DNA of 64,000 nt from LVI-A0039 sp033105485 (GTDB taxonomy: Bacteria; Bacillota_I; Bacilli_A; UBA3375), in NCBI GenBank assembly GCA_033105485.1, contig CP136956.1, forward strand, positions 186,001 through 250,000, given 5' to 3'. The position numbers were made by a program, and so were the translations under genes. The notes below the pieces were generated by a model. It was not told the origin of the DNA and ran no database searches. It saw only the letters and a program-made list of their open reading frames with translations. Below are positions 8,658 to 17,138 of this stretch, one piece after another (positions within the stretch are counted from its first letter, which is position 1; every line of letters starts with the position of its first letter).

Positions 8658-8691
8658 ATTATATTAAAATGAACTAACATCTGTCAGTTCA
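8658..8691 (-). promoter_or_regulatory. Promoter with palindromic operator, copy 1
   Basis: TATAAT (8658-8663, reverse strand) is separated by six bases from the inverted repeat TGAACT-N10-AGTTCA (8670-8691), which covers the -35 region. The same palindrome with the same spacer length and the same six-base distance to TATAAT occurs at 12799-12832, so this looks like a shared repressor-binding promoter. Confidence 0.55.
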
Positions 8692-8764
8692 CTTTCGTAT
8701 GATATAGCTATTTCTTAAAAATCAAACTTGATTACTGAGCTATTCATAACAAATCTAGTAAATA

Positions 8765-9259
8765 CTAATAACTTTTCTTAAAATTACTTGATAGCAAATT
8801 ATTCTTTTCGAAACCTTCTATAGCATCAATAGATTTTGCCAACAAATCATGGTGATATGTTGCAAAAATAATATTATCACCCTTAAATAAAAGTTGTATA
8901 TGAGTTCCACAGTCAGTAAGCTGCCATGGAATCTCCATATTTACTAGATAGATATCTTCAGTAAAGTTGCAATCAAAATTTCTCCCATAATATTGAACTT
9001 CACTAATATATTCTAAGGCCGTCTCTTTATTAATGTTTCTTGTTTCATCATAAAGTTTATCATAAGAATCTTTATCTATCCAACTAGGAAAATCAGAATC
9101 ATTACTTGATAATGCCATCTCTGATATTTTTAGTGCTATTTCAGCAATTAATAGTTCATTCTTATCAATGCTTTGACTTATAACACTTACAATTTCTTCT
9201 TTATTTTCATCACTCCAAATACTATGTTCTATATTTATTAAATCACTTAACTTTCTCAT
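8765..9259 (-). CDS. Hypothetical acidic protein
   Basis: 164 residues from the ATG at 9259, chosen because AAGGAGAAG lies just upstream; an upstream in-frame ATG at 9337 lacks a ribosome site. Sequence starts MRKLSDLINIEHSIWSDE, is rich in Asp/Glu, has no membrane segment, and ends with a beta-rich part (TEDIYLVNMEIPWQL, THIQLLFKGDNIIFATYHHD). No family recognised. It lies alone upstream of the palindrome-controlled gene; it could be an immunity-type or regulatory protein, but this is only suggested by size and context. Confidence 0.55.
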   Translation of the reverse strand: MRKLSDLINIEHSIWSDENKEEIVSVISQSIDKNELLIAEIALKISEMALSSNDSDFPSWIDKDSYDKLYDETRNINKETALEYISEVQYYGRNFDCNFTEDIYLVNMEIPWQLTDCGTHIQLLFKGDNIIFATYHHDLLAKSIDAIEGFEKNNLLSSNFKKSY

Positions 9260-9337
9260 AACTTCTCCTTTATTTGCTTGCAGTAAGTATCTTAAATGAT
9301 ACAATGCTGCTTCATGTTTATAGACTACATAAATCAA

Positions 9338-9633
9338 CTAAACAAATTACTTCCTTTGAGAAACTTAAAATCAATCCAAAAAATATTATTTTAGCTATTT
9401 AATGTCAAAATCTGTAATTCCATTTTTGTATATACGCATCTATTGTAATATATTTATTCTGAATACTATTCATATATATTTCTAGCTATTTAATAGAATT
9501 GTAGTACAACTTAATCTCATCATTACGTCCTCTCATTTTCTTTTCAAAATTCTCTATTAAGTGTTCATCTTTTTAAAGTGTTTATTAACTATTTGATCAT
9601 ATCAAAACCTAATATATACATTTCAAACAGAAA
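9338..9633. other. AT-rich gap with no recognisable gene
   Basis: Between the hypothetical protein and the SIR2-like gene. Only very short open frames in all directions, no clear terminator, tRNA or repeat. It may be eroded sequence between accessory cassettes. Confidence 0.5.
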
Positions 9634-10686
9634 TTAGTTTTTAAATGTTATTTGTTCAATAGTTTTTTCTTCATTTGATACCCTAATAAATTTAATTCTA
9701 TCTCTTACTTCTCTTTTGAATTTGACTATTTCACCATGAATTTTGTAAATGAATTGCCCCTCTGTTTCCTCTTCTTCACAAAAGATTCCAATTACTACCT
9801 CACCCAATTTGTTTGATACTAGCAAGTTTTCGATATTTTGAATTAGATGATTATCTGATGTCGCTAGTGAGTTTCCAAGTACTACAAGGTCTCCATTTTG
9901 ATTTTTAAAGTTTTCAAAACATTTTTTAGTGTAATTATTAGCTTCTATTTTGTCCAATTTTGCTGCTGCAGTTCCATCAAGTATTACATACGGAGATTCA
10001 CAATTCGTTTTCCATTTGTTTATCGACCCATATACGTTTTCACCAGTAGTAATAAAACCACCATGAATATGGTACAAAATAGTATTTGTTGCATCTGAAT
10101 TATTTCTTCTTAAATAATTTAAATAGCTTTTCCATTCTGCATCTGTATAATCAATATATTTTCCATTTAATCCAGATGCATACTCATAATCTTTTATCAA
10201 GTAAGAAATATAGTTAGTATGATTACACATGTTGCAGTAGTTTTGAAATTCAAATAAATAATTTGTTGAATATATTTTGTTTATATTGTCATTAATAACT
10301 CTGTTACTATTTTTTAATCCCGAATTTGCAATTTCACTTATAAATTCACTTAAGATGTATTTGTAAAGTGCATCTAACTCAGATATCTCATCTTCATCAC
10401 GTTCACATAACTCAAAACATGCTTTAAGTTTCATTAATTCATAAATAAATTCTTCAATATTACTATATTCAGTTGTTTGTATATTCATTAAATAATTCTT
10501 TATGATATCTAACTCTGTTTTATCAACTTTTCCCTGGATTTTTTTAACGATATTTTTTGAAGTTTCTGAGTAATCAAATGTTGCCTCCATCGCTTTACTA
10601 AATCCATTTCCAATTAATAAATTAACATTATCTTTTTTAGATATATAAGCAAAATCTACTATAAATTTTGTTTTAAATTTTTCCAT
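9634..10686 (-). CDS. SIR2-like (DUF4917-like) protein, candidate defence effector
   Basis: 350 residues with the degenerate Sir2/Rossmann pattern seen in phage-defence proteins: NLLIGNGFSKAME near residue 24 (nucleotide-binding GxGxS-like), IYSTNYLFEFQ near 135 (TTNYD equivalent), LYHIHGGF near 203 (HG motif) and VVLGNSLATSDNHLIQNI near 268. In defence systems such domains commonly hydrolyse NAD+ to abort infection. The start has AGGAG upstream. Its leader shares 21 of 24 bases with the leader of the HEPN-like gene at 12758, linking their expression or origin. No partner gene in the same transcript is obvious. Confidence 0.65.
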   Translation of the reverse strand: MEKFKTKFIVDFAYISKKDNVNLLIGNGFSKAMEATFDYSETSKNIVKKIQGKVDKTELDIIKNYLMNIQTTEYSNIEEFIYELMKLKACFELCERDEDEISELDALYKYILSEFISEIANSGLKNSNRVINDNINKIYSTNYLFEFQNYCNMCNHTNYISYLIKDYEYASGLNGKYIDYTDAEWKSYLNYLRRNNSDATNTILYHIHGGFITTGENVYGSINKWKTNCESPYVILDGTAAAKLDKIEANNYTKKCFENFKNQNGDLVVLGNSLATSDNHLIQNIENLLVSNKLGEVVIGIFCEEEETEGQFIYKIHGEIVKFKREVRDRIKFIRVSNEEKTIEQITFKN

Positions 10687-10701
10687 TTTATACTCCTATT
10701 T

Positions 10702-10725
10702 CCTCTTATCTCTAAGTTCCTTCTT
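10702..10725 (-). repeat. 24-base leader element, copy 1
   Basis: Reverse strand reads AAGAAGGAACTTAGAGATAA then GAGG, just upstream of the SIR2-like gene's ribosome site. A copy with 21 of 24 identical bases lies at 12769-12792 upstream of the HEPN-like gene, and a looser one (AACTTAGGATAAAGAG) near 13990-14012. Confidence 0.5.
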
Positions 10726-10836
10726 TTGTGTTGTTAGCTTCAATTAATTGATTAAAAGTATTTGTATATGAATTTATTTAATACAAGTAAAGAGAGGCAT
10801 TTAACTATCTATAAATTAATTTCAAAATAATATACT

Positions 10837-11268
10837 CTAATCTTTTTGACACTCTGAGCTAGAATTGCTAGATAACACTTTAAATATCATCATACAAAAA
10901 ACAATTTGTTTGACATCCGTAATCAAGCCTTGTACGTAACCTTCAGAAGTAAAGAAACCACCATGCATATATTTATTACGAGGTCCATCTTCTTGGTATA
11001 TTGACCTGATCCTCTCAGTTAGCTCTTCCGTATGAATAATATTTGATGATAAAATTGAATTTAAGGTTTTATATCTATTATTTTCATATACTTCGATACT
11101 CCATCGATTAGTTTCAGCTAAATATTCTCTACATAGCCTCTCAAGTAGAGGATAGAAATAATATAGACATTCTTCTTTTTCTGATTCAAAAAATTTATAG
11201 TCAACTTTTCCAACTTTAGTATTTAGCAAATTGTAAGACTCAACAATTACTTTCACTTCTTCTAACAT
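10837..11268 (-). CDS. Small HEPN-like protein (Rx4H motif)
   Basis: 143 residues, mostly helical by composition, with GPRNKYMHGGFF near residue 95: RNKYMH fits the Rx4-6H motif of HEPN domains, RNases or nucleotide-modifying proteins of toxin-antitoxin and defence systems. Its ATG overlaps the stop of the larger upstream protein (TAATG), so the two are translated together and may form a complex. The family is inferred from this motif and general character only. Confidence 0.5.
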   Translation of the reverse strand: MLEEVKVIVESYNLLNTKVGKVDYKFFESEKEECLYYFYPLLERLCREYLAETNRWSIEVYENNRYKTLNSILSSNIIHTEELTERIRSIYQEDGPRNKYMHGGFFTSEGYVQGLITDVKQIVFCMMIFKVLSSNSSSECQKD

Positions 11269-12758
11269 TAGTGTTCTTTCCTCTCTATTGCTGTTGCAAT
11301 CATGATGAATATTTTAAATAATATATAACAATAATTCGATTCATCCGTATCAAACCTAAAATTACCATGGCATAGATTATTTCTTAAATTTAAACCATTT
11401 TCATCATATAAAACATACATAATATAAAACAACTCATTTTTAGTAATATAGTCTTTTTCATGCAAATCTTTAATCATTTCAAAACTAGTTTCTCTTGAAC
11501 TAAAACGCTTGTCGTGTGTATTTTTTAAAACAACTTCTATTATACTCGCAAGAAAAGTAGCACCTGCCATCGAAAAGATAAAGTCTTCCGAGAAATTATA
11601 TGAAAATATATTCTGAATTTCAATGGTTAAGCTCTTTTTGAATTTACTAAAATCTGCATATTTTGAAGCACCGTATACAAACATTTCCGTTCCCATTTGA
11701 ATTAAGTTTCCATACAGTTGTAAACTACTCATTGAAACCTCACTTGTATGGTTATTAATATATTTAATAAATTCAGTATTAGTGACCTCATTTTTTACGA
11801 ATCCTGTATTTGAATCAAATACATTATAATTAACTAAAGATGCAATATTCGGTTTAGACATAGAAAAAAAATCTGGAGTATGCAAGAATAGTGTAAACTG
11901 TCGAAAATCATCATCAATAATTTTCATTAACTCAAAATACTCATTAGGAATTTCAATAGGTGATTCTATGGTTTCAAGCCTCTCTTTATATGCATCACTT
12001 TGTACCGTCTTAGCTCGTTCATCAATTAATTTCTTAATTGCATTATCAATGTATATTTTTACATCATGATTTGTTTCAATTTCTTTTATACATTTTAAAC
12101 CACATATTACATTATTAAATTTTGTAACATACAAAACATCTACTCTATCCGATTTGATAACTTGATCTATTCTTCTTATTTTTTCTTCCTTTGTTATATA
12201 CCTCTCAATATATTTATATTTCGGAAATTCATTAGTTTTTAACCAAATATAAGTAGAAAAAAATTCTTCACAATATAGGTTGATATGTGCTCCTATATTC
12301 GCATCATATTTAATGTAATTTAAGATCCTATTTTCAGAGTAAATTAAGTATAAAATGTATTTATTAATTAAATTGTTATCCATTGTTTCATTGTATAACA
12401 AAAATAATAATTTATCATTGATTATTACCTCATTTTGAACGATGAATTCAAATAGGTTGCGACAATGCTGTTTCCATTCTCGAATTCTTCTCATTTCAAA
12501 TGCCTTTAATTTCCTTATTGATTTCTTTTCATCATCAGAAACATCACGAGTCCTTATTATATATGAGCAAAAGAAATTAAAGCTACTATTTTTTAAAGTC
12601 TCCACAGACAAGGTATCTTTATAAATTTCACAAAATTCAATTACTTTTGATGAAACTGAAAAGACATTATACGAAAAATAGTCATCAATGTATCTTAAAC
12701 ATTGAAATTCATCAAGCTCATTTTCGTCAGTTGCAATTATTGATTTCTTTTTCAACAT
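11268..12758 (-). CDS. Large HEPN-like accessory protein
   Basis: 496 residues from the ATG at 12758, preferred over the upstream frame start because GGAGGGAG lies directly before it. The C-terminal part (after about 380) is helical and contains NGLNLRNNLCHGNFRF: RNNLCH is again Rx4H followed by Gly, as in 'LRNxxxHG' HEPN-type domains. The first 380 residues are not recognised. It is co-translated with the small HEPN-like protein downstream and driven by a promoter overlapping the TGAACT-N10-AGTTCA palindrome. Likely a conflict or defence protein; no function is demonstrated by sequence. Confidence 0.55.
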   Translation of the reverse strand: MLKKKSIIATDENELDEFQCLRYIDDYFSYNVFSVSSKVIEFCEIYKDTLSVETLKNSSFNFFCSYIIRTRDVSDDEKKSIRKLKAFEMRRIREWKQHCRNLFEFIVQNEVIINDKLLFLLYNETMDNNLINKYILYLIYSENRILNYIKYDANIGAHINLYCEEFFSTYIWLKTNEFPKYKYIERYITKEEKIRRIDQVIKSDRVDVLYVTKFNNVICGLKCIKEIETNHDVKIYIDNAIKKLIDERAKTVQSDAYKERLETIESPIEIPNEYFELMKIIDDDFRQFTLFLHTPDFFSMSKPNIASLVNYNVFDSNTGFVKNEVTNTEFIKYINNHTSEVSMSSLQLYGNLIQMGTEMFVYGASKYADFSKFKKSLTIEIQNIFSYNFSEDFIFSMAGATFLASIIEVVLKNTHDKRFSSRETSFEMIKDLHEKDYITKNELFYIMYVLYDENGLNLRNNLCHGNFRFDTDESNYCYILFKIFIMIATAIERKEH

Positions 12759-12768
12759 TTTACTCCCT

Positions 12769-12792
12769 CCTCTTATCCTCAAGTTCCTTCTT
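12769..12792 (-). repeat. 24-base leader element, copy 2
   Basis: Reverse strand AAGAAGGAACTTGAGGATAA then GAGG, matching 21 of 24 bases of the element at 10702-10725. It lies between the promoter and the ribosome site of the large HEPN-like gene. Confidence 0.5.
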
Positions 12793-12798
12793 GACTAT

Positions 12799-12832
12799 AT
12801 TATAGCAAAATGAACTAGTCTCTTTTAGTTCA
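12799..12832 (-). promoter_or_regulatory. Promoter with palindromic operator, copy 2
   Basis: TATAAT (12799-12804, reverse strand), then six bases, then TGAACT-N10-AGTTCA (12811-12832). Geometry is identical to the site at 8658-8691. The TGC before TATAAT may act as an extended -10. The hairpin could also serve as a weak terminator for the PIN gene, which ends at 12912. Confidence 0.55.
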
Positions 12833-12911
12833 CTATCTGTTGTTATAAATATTTTGTTAGAGATTAAATATTTATTTGATCGGATTTATTAATATTTAAT
12901 AACTAAATATT

Positions 12912-13937
12912 TTATATAATTAATAGTTTTTTTAAATCTTTTAACCTAAGTACTTCCGTATTAAACGCTTGATCGAGTTTTAACTCTTTTACAACGTTAC
13001 ACATTTTCTTATCTGTAAAATAATAATCACAATAAGGTAAATAGTAACTTAAATATTCAATATCTCTATAGTCGCCGCTTGCAATTTTTCCAGTAAAAAA
13101 CAAATATCCAAATACTCTTGCAAATATAAATTTATGTGGCGGTGTATAAACCAAGTAATACGCATAAAATTCTGCCAAACATCTTAAGTATTCTTCATAT
13201 GATTTAGGATTAGCAAATGATAATATATAATATTTAGCCTTTTTTAAAATGGTTCTTGTAAATTCATCAGATATATTCGACAAAACTTTGTCATCCGTGA
13301 AATCGGGAATAAACTCATATTTACTTATTTCATTCTTTACTTTAATGCGTTCGGCACTTAGTTCCGTAATCATAAACTTTTCAAAAGTTCCTTCTTTTTT
13401 TGCTATATTTTCAAGCTTTACAAAAAGTTCCTTCTTTTCTTCTTTAGGATTACTATTCATCATTTGGTTCCACAAACTATCTTCCATAATTTTCTTTACA
13501 TCTCTAGATAACACATATTTTGAATCTATTAGGAAAGTTTTATCTATCAAATTCGAAATTTTCGTATCAACAATATCATTAATATTAGTTTGGGTTTCAA
13601 ACTGAGTAAATATTTCTTTAGCATAAATAGATAACTCTATCTTTTCAACAATGTCTTTATTTATACAGTAACCTGACGTTAATTTGAAAAATATTTTCAA
13701 TGGTAAAAAATCTTTATTTATATCACCCCTAATAAATTCCAATTCTTGGTTGCATGCAAAAATTATTATTTCCTCATTATCAACTTTAGTTTGTAATTGA
13801 TTATATAATTCAAAATTTTCTTCTTTTGCTAAATTTATAAAAATAGATGTATCTAAAAAAACAATTGGTATTTCATTAGGTATAACTGTAAAACTCATAT
13901 TAGCATAATTATTGTTTTGTATTGATATTTTTCGCAT
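12912..13937 (-). CDS. PIN-domain protein, putative RNase
   Basis: 342 residues from ATG 13937; a GTG three codons upstream is possible but too close to the AGAGAGG site. PIN-like features: IVFLDTSIFINLA near residue 26 (first metal-binding Asp), ACNQELEFIRGD, and a C-terminal GDYRDIEYLSYYLPYCDYYFTDKKM block with the acidic residues and YFTDK signature of large PIN proteins. The middle is helical and unassigned. Such proteins cleave RNA with Mg2+ in toxin or defence systems. No antitoxin gene of usual type is adjacent. Confidence 0.65.
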   Translation of the reverse strand: MRKISIQNNNYANMSFTVIPNEIPIVFLDTSIFINLAKEENFELYNQLQTKVDNEEIIIFACNQELEFIRGDINKDFLPLKIFFKLTSGYCINKDIVEKIELSIYAKEIFTQFETQTNINDIVDTKISNLIDKTFLIDSKYVLSRDVKKIMEDSLWNQMMNSNPKEEKKELFVKLENIAKKEGTFEKFMITELSAERIKVKNEISKYEFIPDFTDDKVLSNISDEFTRTILKKAKYYILSFANPKSYEEYLRCLAEFYAYYLVYTPPHKFIFARVFGYLFFTGKIASGDYRDIEYLSYYLPYCDYYFTDKKMCNVVKELKLDQAFNTEVLRLKDLKKLLII

Positions 13938-14003
13938 AACAAACACGCCTCTCTCAAAGTTCTTAATTAGTTTCTTTTGACATTTTTTGTTCTAAGTTAC
14001 TCT

Positions 14004-14201
14004 TTATCCTAAGTTATTCCTTTTATTTCCATCCGGTTTTGATACTGGTATTTTTTTACCATTAATATTTCTTACATAGAAGTTCTCGTGTTTCCCTGCT
14101 TTTATTTCTTTACAAAACTGTGCTCTTGTTAATTCTTTTCCATTAACATTGAACTTTTCATTTCTACCCGATTTCGATTGCTGTGTCACTGTTACACTCA
14201 T
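14004..14201 (-). CDS. Small DUF3892-like protein
   Basis: 65 residues, basic: MSVTVTQQSKSGRNEKFNVN, GKELTRAQFCKEIKAGKHENFYV, GKKIPVSKPDG. The 'LTR..f...i..G' spacing resembles the small DUF3892 family found beside mobile and defence genes. GGAGAG precedes the ATG. It overlaps the end of the upstream 430-residue gene by 38 bases. Its last codons fall inside a sequence resembling the 24-base leader element. Confidence 0.45.
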   Translation of the reverse strand: MSVTVTQQSKSGRNEKFNVNGKELTRAQFCKEIKAGKHENFYVRNINGKKIPVSKPDGNKRNNLG

Positions 14202-15453
14202 TTTCTCTCCACTTCTTCAAATTCATCTCTACTGATTTTACAAAATAATCACAGATTACATCATCAATTGAATTATTTAAATTAATGTTAGTTCCTAAAG
14301 CATTACTTGCATCATATGTGAATTTTGCCAATAATTCTACTCTGTCACATACATCTCTATTTGATGTATTAAATTTTGGAGCTATTAAATAAAATAATTT
14401 TTCATTATAAGAGTGCTCACCTTTGATCTTTGGTGTATGTTCAGAAAATACATCCAATGCACAAAGACTAGGAAGCATTTCATCATCTATACTTTTATTA
14501 TTAAATTCATTATAAAACTTTTTTATGCGCTGTTTTATAATCATGTTAACTTCTTTTTTTACATTCTCATCTATCCCAAAACGAGAATTCACATAATCAG
14601 ATATTTTCTTTAACCCAAAGCCATCCCAATGGTGCTCATTCTCAATAATTGTGTAACCGCCTTTTTTTTTGTTTTGTAATAAATCCGCAAGTTTTTCAAA
14701 ATCTGATTGTTCTACAATTCGTTTTTCTAATTGCTCAGGTAGTTTTTCTATATTTTTTAAGTATTCAAGTTTATCGTTTGCCAAGTGTATAAAAGAATCA
14801 ATTTTATATAACATTGCGTTTTTTACATCTTTATAGCACAAATACATATTGATTTCAATATACTCTTCATCTTCATTAGTAAGCCTCTCTACATTAGATT
14901 TTTTTATTGATTTACTTTTCTTATCAGCCCATATTTGAATCATATAATCATACTTGCTTTGTATAAAGTCAAATTGTAGACCGTGATCATCTTTACTAAA
15001 AATACGTCCTAATTGCATGTCTTTATAATCATTAAAATCTCCAGAAAGCAACCTATTCACTTGCTCTCCAGAATGGACTATTAATGTTCTTAAATCGTTT
15101 AGTAGTTCATCTTCTTCAGTTTTTATTTTTGATAAGTCTAACTTCCATATTTCACAAAGATATTCTATAGTATTAACAACTCTATAATAGTTATTAACAA
15201 AATAATCTGCTTTTATATCTGGTATGCCACTAGCATTTCCTTCACCTAGAAATTGTTTGTCTAATTCATAAAAATATTCCAATCCGCCTCTGAGAACCCA
15301 CGATAGAGCTGCTTCAGTATTTGCAAATTGAGGACTTCCTGATTTCACTACTCCATAGGTTGTCCTTTTGCTCATAATTTCATTTAGTTCTTCACGTATT
15401 ATCTCTTGACTTCTAGCTGTATATTCAACATTAGGAAAGTATTTTTTCTCCAT
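14164..15453 (-). CDS. Unknown accessory protein with HEPN-like motif
   Basis: 429 residues from ATG 15453, which has GGGAG upstream; an earlier in-frame ATG at 15477 has none. Strongly charged and helical. LLNDLRTLIVHSGEQVN near residue 130 fits Rx4H (RTLIVH) and resembles the R-h-x-x-x-H of HEPN domains. Otherwise unrecognised. Co-transcribed with the small DUF3892-like gene. With the SIR2, PIN and other Rx4H proteins it forms a cluster typical of defence islands, but its own role is unknown. Confidence 0.5.
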   Translation of the reverse strand: MEKKYFPNVEYTARSQEIIREELNEIMSKRTTYGVVKSGSPQFANTEAALSWVLRGGLEYFYELDKQFLGEGNASGIPDIKADYFVNNYYRVVNTIEYLCEIWKLDLSKIKTEEDELLNDLRTLIVHSGEQVNRLLSGDFNDYKDMQLGRIFSKDDHGLQFDFIQSKYDYMIQIWADKKSKSIKKSNVERLTNEDEEYIEINMYLCYKDVKNAMLYKIDSFIHLANDKLEYLKNIEKLPEQLEKRIVEQSDFEKLADLLQNKKKGGYTIIENEHHWDGFGLKKISDYVNSRFGIDENVKKEVNMIIKQRIKKFYNEFNNKSIDDEMLPSLCALDVFSEHTPKIKGEHSYNEKLFYLIAPKFNTSNRDVCDRVELLAKFTYDASNALGTNINLNNSIDDVICDYFVKSVEMNLKKWRENECNSDTAIEIG

Positions 15454-15602
15454 GGCTATCTCCCGTTTAATATCCATATCAAAACTAATAATTATTAATA
15501 AATTTTCTTCTCTCTTAATTATATTATATAATTTATGCTTAACGTTTACAAGGATAGTTTGTTATAAAAATAAACCCACAAGTTAATGTGAGTTGTTTAT
15601 TC

Positions 15603-15956
15603 TTATTTAGTATTGTTAATATCGAATATATACTTCTCTAAGTTAACGTAGAATATTCTAGTTACTACTGCCTCTTCATCATATTCGATTTCGAATTCTG
15701 AATCGTATGGGGCATTAAAGATAGTTACTACATGAGGCATTAATTCAAATATACTGTCAATTGTTGCAACTGTCCAGTTCTCTGCTTGCTCTAGGTATTC
15801 TTTACTATCATTAAGACCAAAGATATTCCATCCATTTAATTCTTGGATCGGTGACTCTTCTCTAAACCAGAAAGCTCCAATATCTTCTTTTTCTAAGACT
15901 GACTTTGTGATTAGGAATCCACCATAGTTATTTACATCTAATTTCTTGTTTTCCAT
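15603..15956 (-). CDS. DUF2185 / Imm33-like immunity protein
   Basis: 117 residues matching the DUF2185 layout: NYGGFLITKSVLE, WFREESPIQELNGWNIFG, a D-S-K-E-Y stretch, and VVTIFNAPYDSEFEIEYD. This family occurs as immunity proteins in polymorphic-toxin loci and as orphans. The normally conserved SGWxFxxGDED is altered to NGWNIFGLNDS. It has its own RBS-like sequence (AAGGAAGTAT) before the ATG. No cognate toxin is seen nearby. Confidence 0.6.
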   Translation of the reverse strand: MENKKLDVNNYGGFLITKSVLEKEDIGAFWFREESPIQELNGWNIFGLNDSKEYLEQAENWTVATIDSIFELMPHVVTIFNAPYDSEFEIEYDEEAVVTRIFYVNLEKYIFDINNTK

Positions 15957-16086
15957 ATACTTCCTTTACAACTTTATTCAACCTATTGATTATACCTTGA
16001 ATCTTTATCTAAGTGTAGTATATTACTTTAACAATGTTGGTAATTACAATACTAATTTACACAAGCAATCGATTATTTTATTACTA

Positions 16087-16801
16087 TTAAAATTCAACAT
16101 CGAATATTTCATTTAAATCTGTACCATAGCTTTCTTGTAATTGATTGTTTATATTATCAAATCTAGCATCTTGACGTTGATAATAACGATATTCATCATA
16201 CATAGCCACTAATTGATATATTATACCGATTAGAATCATAATAATTACAGAAATTTGAACTACTTTACGTTTTTTGTTTCGTATATTTAGTTCAGCTTCT
16301 GATTCAAGTACAATGCTATTTGTGAACATGTAACTTCCATCACTTGTTTCTGTACCTAAACTTGCAAAATATTCAATTAGTGACTTTTTCAAAATAAAGT
16401 CTCCACTACTGGCTCTCCATATAATAGAACTTTCATCCGAGCGTAACTCATATTCTGTATCATATATTCCATATCTACTTGATATGAAATTATAAGTACT
16501 TCTATTTTCAATTAGCATACGTTGTGGTTTACGTTTAAATATGAAATTATGTGATTCAAATACAATTTCTAATTTTCCATCAATAATATCTATTTTTAAT
16601 ACCCCCTTTTGGGGAAAGCAATGTGTAAATTAAAGTCATCGTTATTGTAATTGCGATTCCCATAATTAATAGATCAGTAAGTTTTGTATACCTCATCCCA
16701 CCTACTAAAACACCACCAAATACTACAATAGTGCAAACCACACTTATCCCTGCATAGGTCAATATTGTTTGTTTATTGACTAAATTTATATTACGCTTCA
16801 T
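16087..16801 (-). pseudogene. Membrane protein split by a frameshift
   Basis: The first part (16580-16801) encodes 73 residues with two membrane segments and stops soon after LLSPKGG. The second frame (16087 upward) has no start codon near its beginning, yet is open from VLKIDIIDGKLEIVF through a charged domain to a third membrane segment (QISVIIMILIGIIYQLV) and acidic tail. Removing one base from the five-C run at 16602-16606 joins them into a protein of about 238 residues. The site sits in a CCCC-AAAA-GGGG hairpin, prone to sequencing or replication error. Function unknown. Confidence 0.6.
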
Positions 16802-16854
16802 ACAACACTCCCAAATTTTTCCCTTTATCTTATAATACCTTTAATTTTGATTCT

Positions 16855-17037
16855 TTACTTTATTATTTGGACAACCTCAAACACTTCTGTTAGCACTTGA
16901 TGATTATCATTGAATTGCATATTTTTATGTTTTAATTCATTTGTAAAGAATAGTTTGTGATCTTCTATCCATTTTTCTAATGTTCCTTCACCTTCTAATT
17001 CTGCTATCTCTGGTGTTAGCTCCTTTGTATAAATCAT
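16855..17037 (-). pseudogene. ASCH-domain fragment
   Basis: 60 residues: LTPEIAELEGEGTLEKWIEDH, KLFFTNELK, then a C-terminal EVFEVV. This resembles the C-terminal half of ASCH-domain proteins (pattern 'A..EGEGd.s...W...H..FF....'), putative RNA-binding or nucleoside-amide hydrolases. The N-terminal half with the rest of the barrel is missing, and no ribosome site precedes the apparent ATG. Probably a remnant. Confidence 0.5.
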
Positions 17038-17105
17038 CTTGCATATTTGCTTGTTTATAATTATTCCATATATGTGTTAGTTTTATGATTGTACTTTAAT
17101 GTGAA

Positions 17106-17130
17106 AAAGACCAGATATCATTCTGGTCTC
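17106..17130 (-). terminator. Terminator of the pyr operon
   Basis: Reverse strand AGACCAGAA-TGATA-TCTGGTCT stem followed by TTTTT, 10-30 bases after the pyrE stop. Confidence 0.85.
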
Positions 17131-17138
17131 TAGCATTA

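Noticed and set aside
8765..9337. Longer start at 9337 for the hypothetical acidic protein
   Set aside because: No ribosome site there, whereas AAGGAGAAG sits directly before the ATG at 9259.
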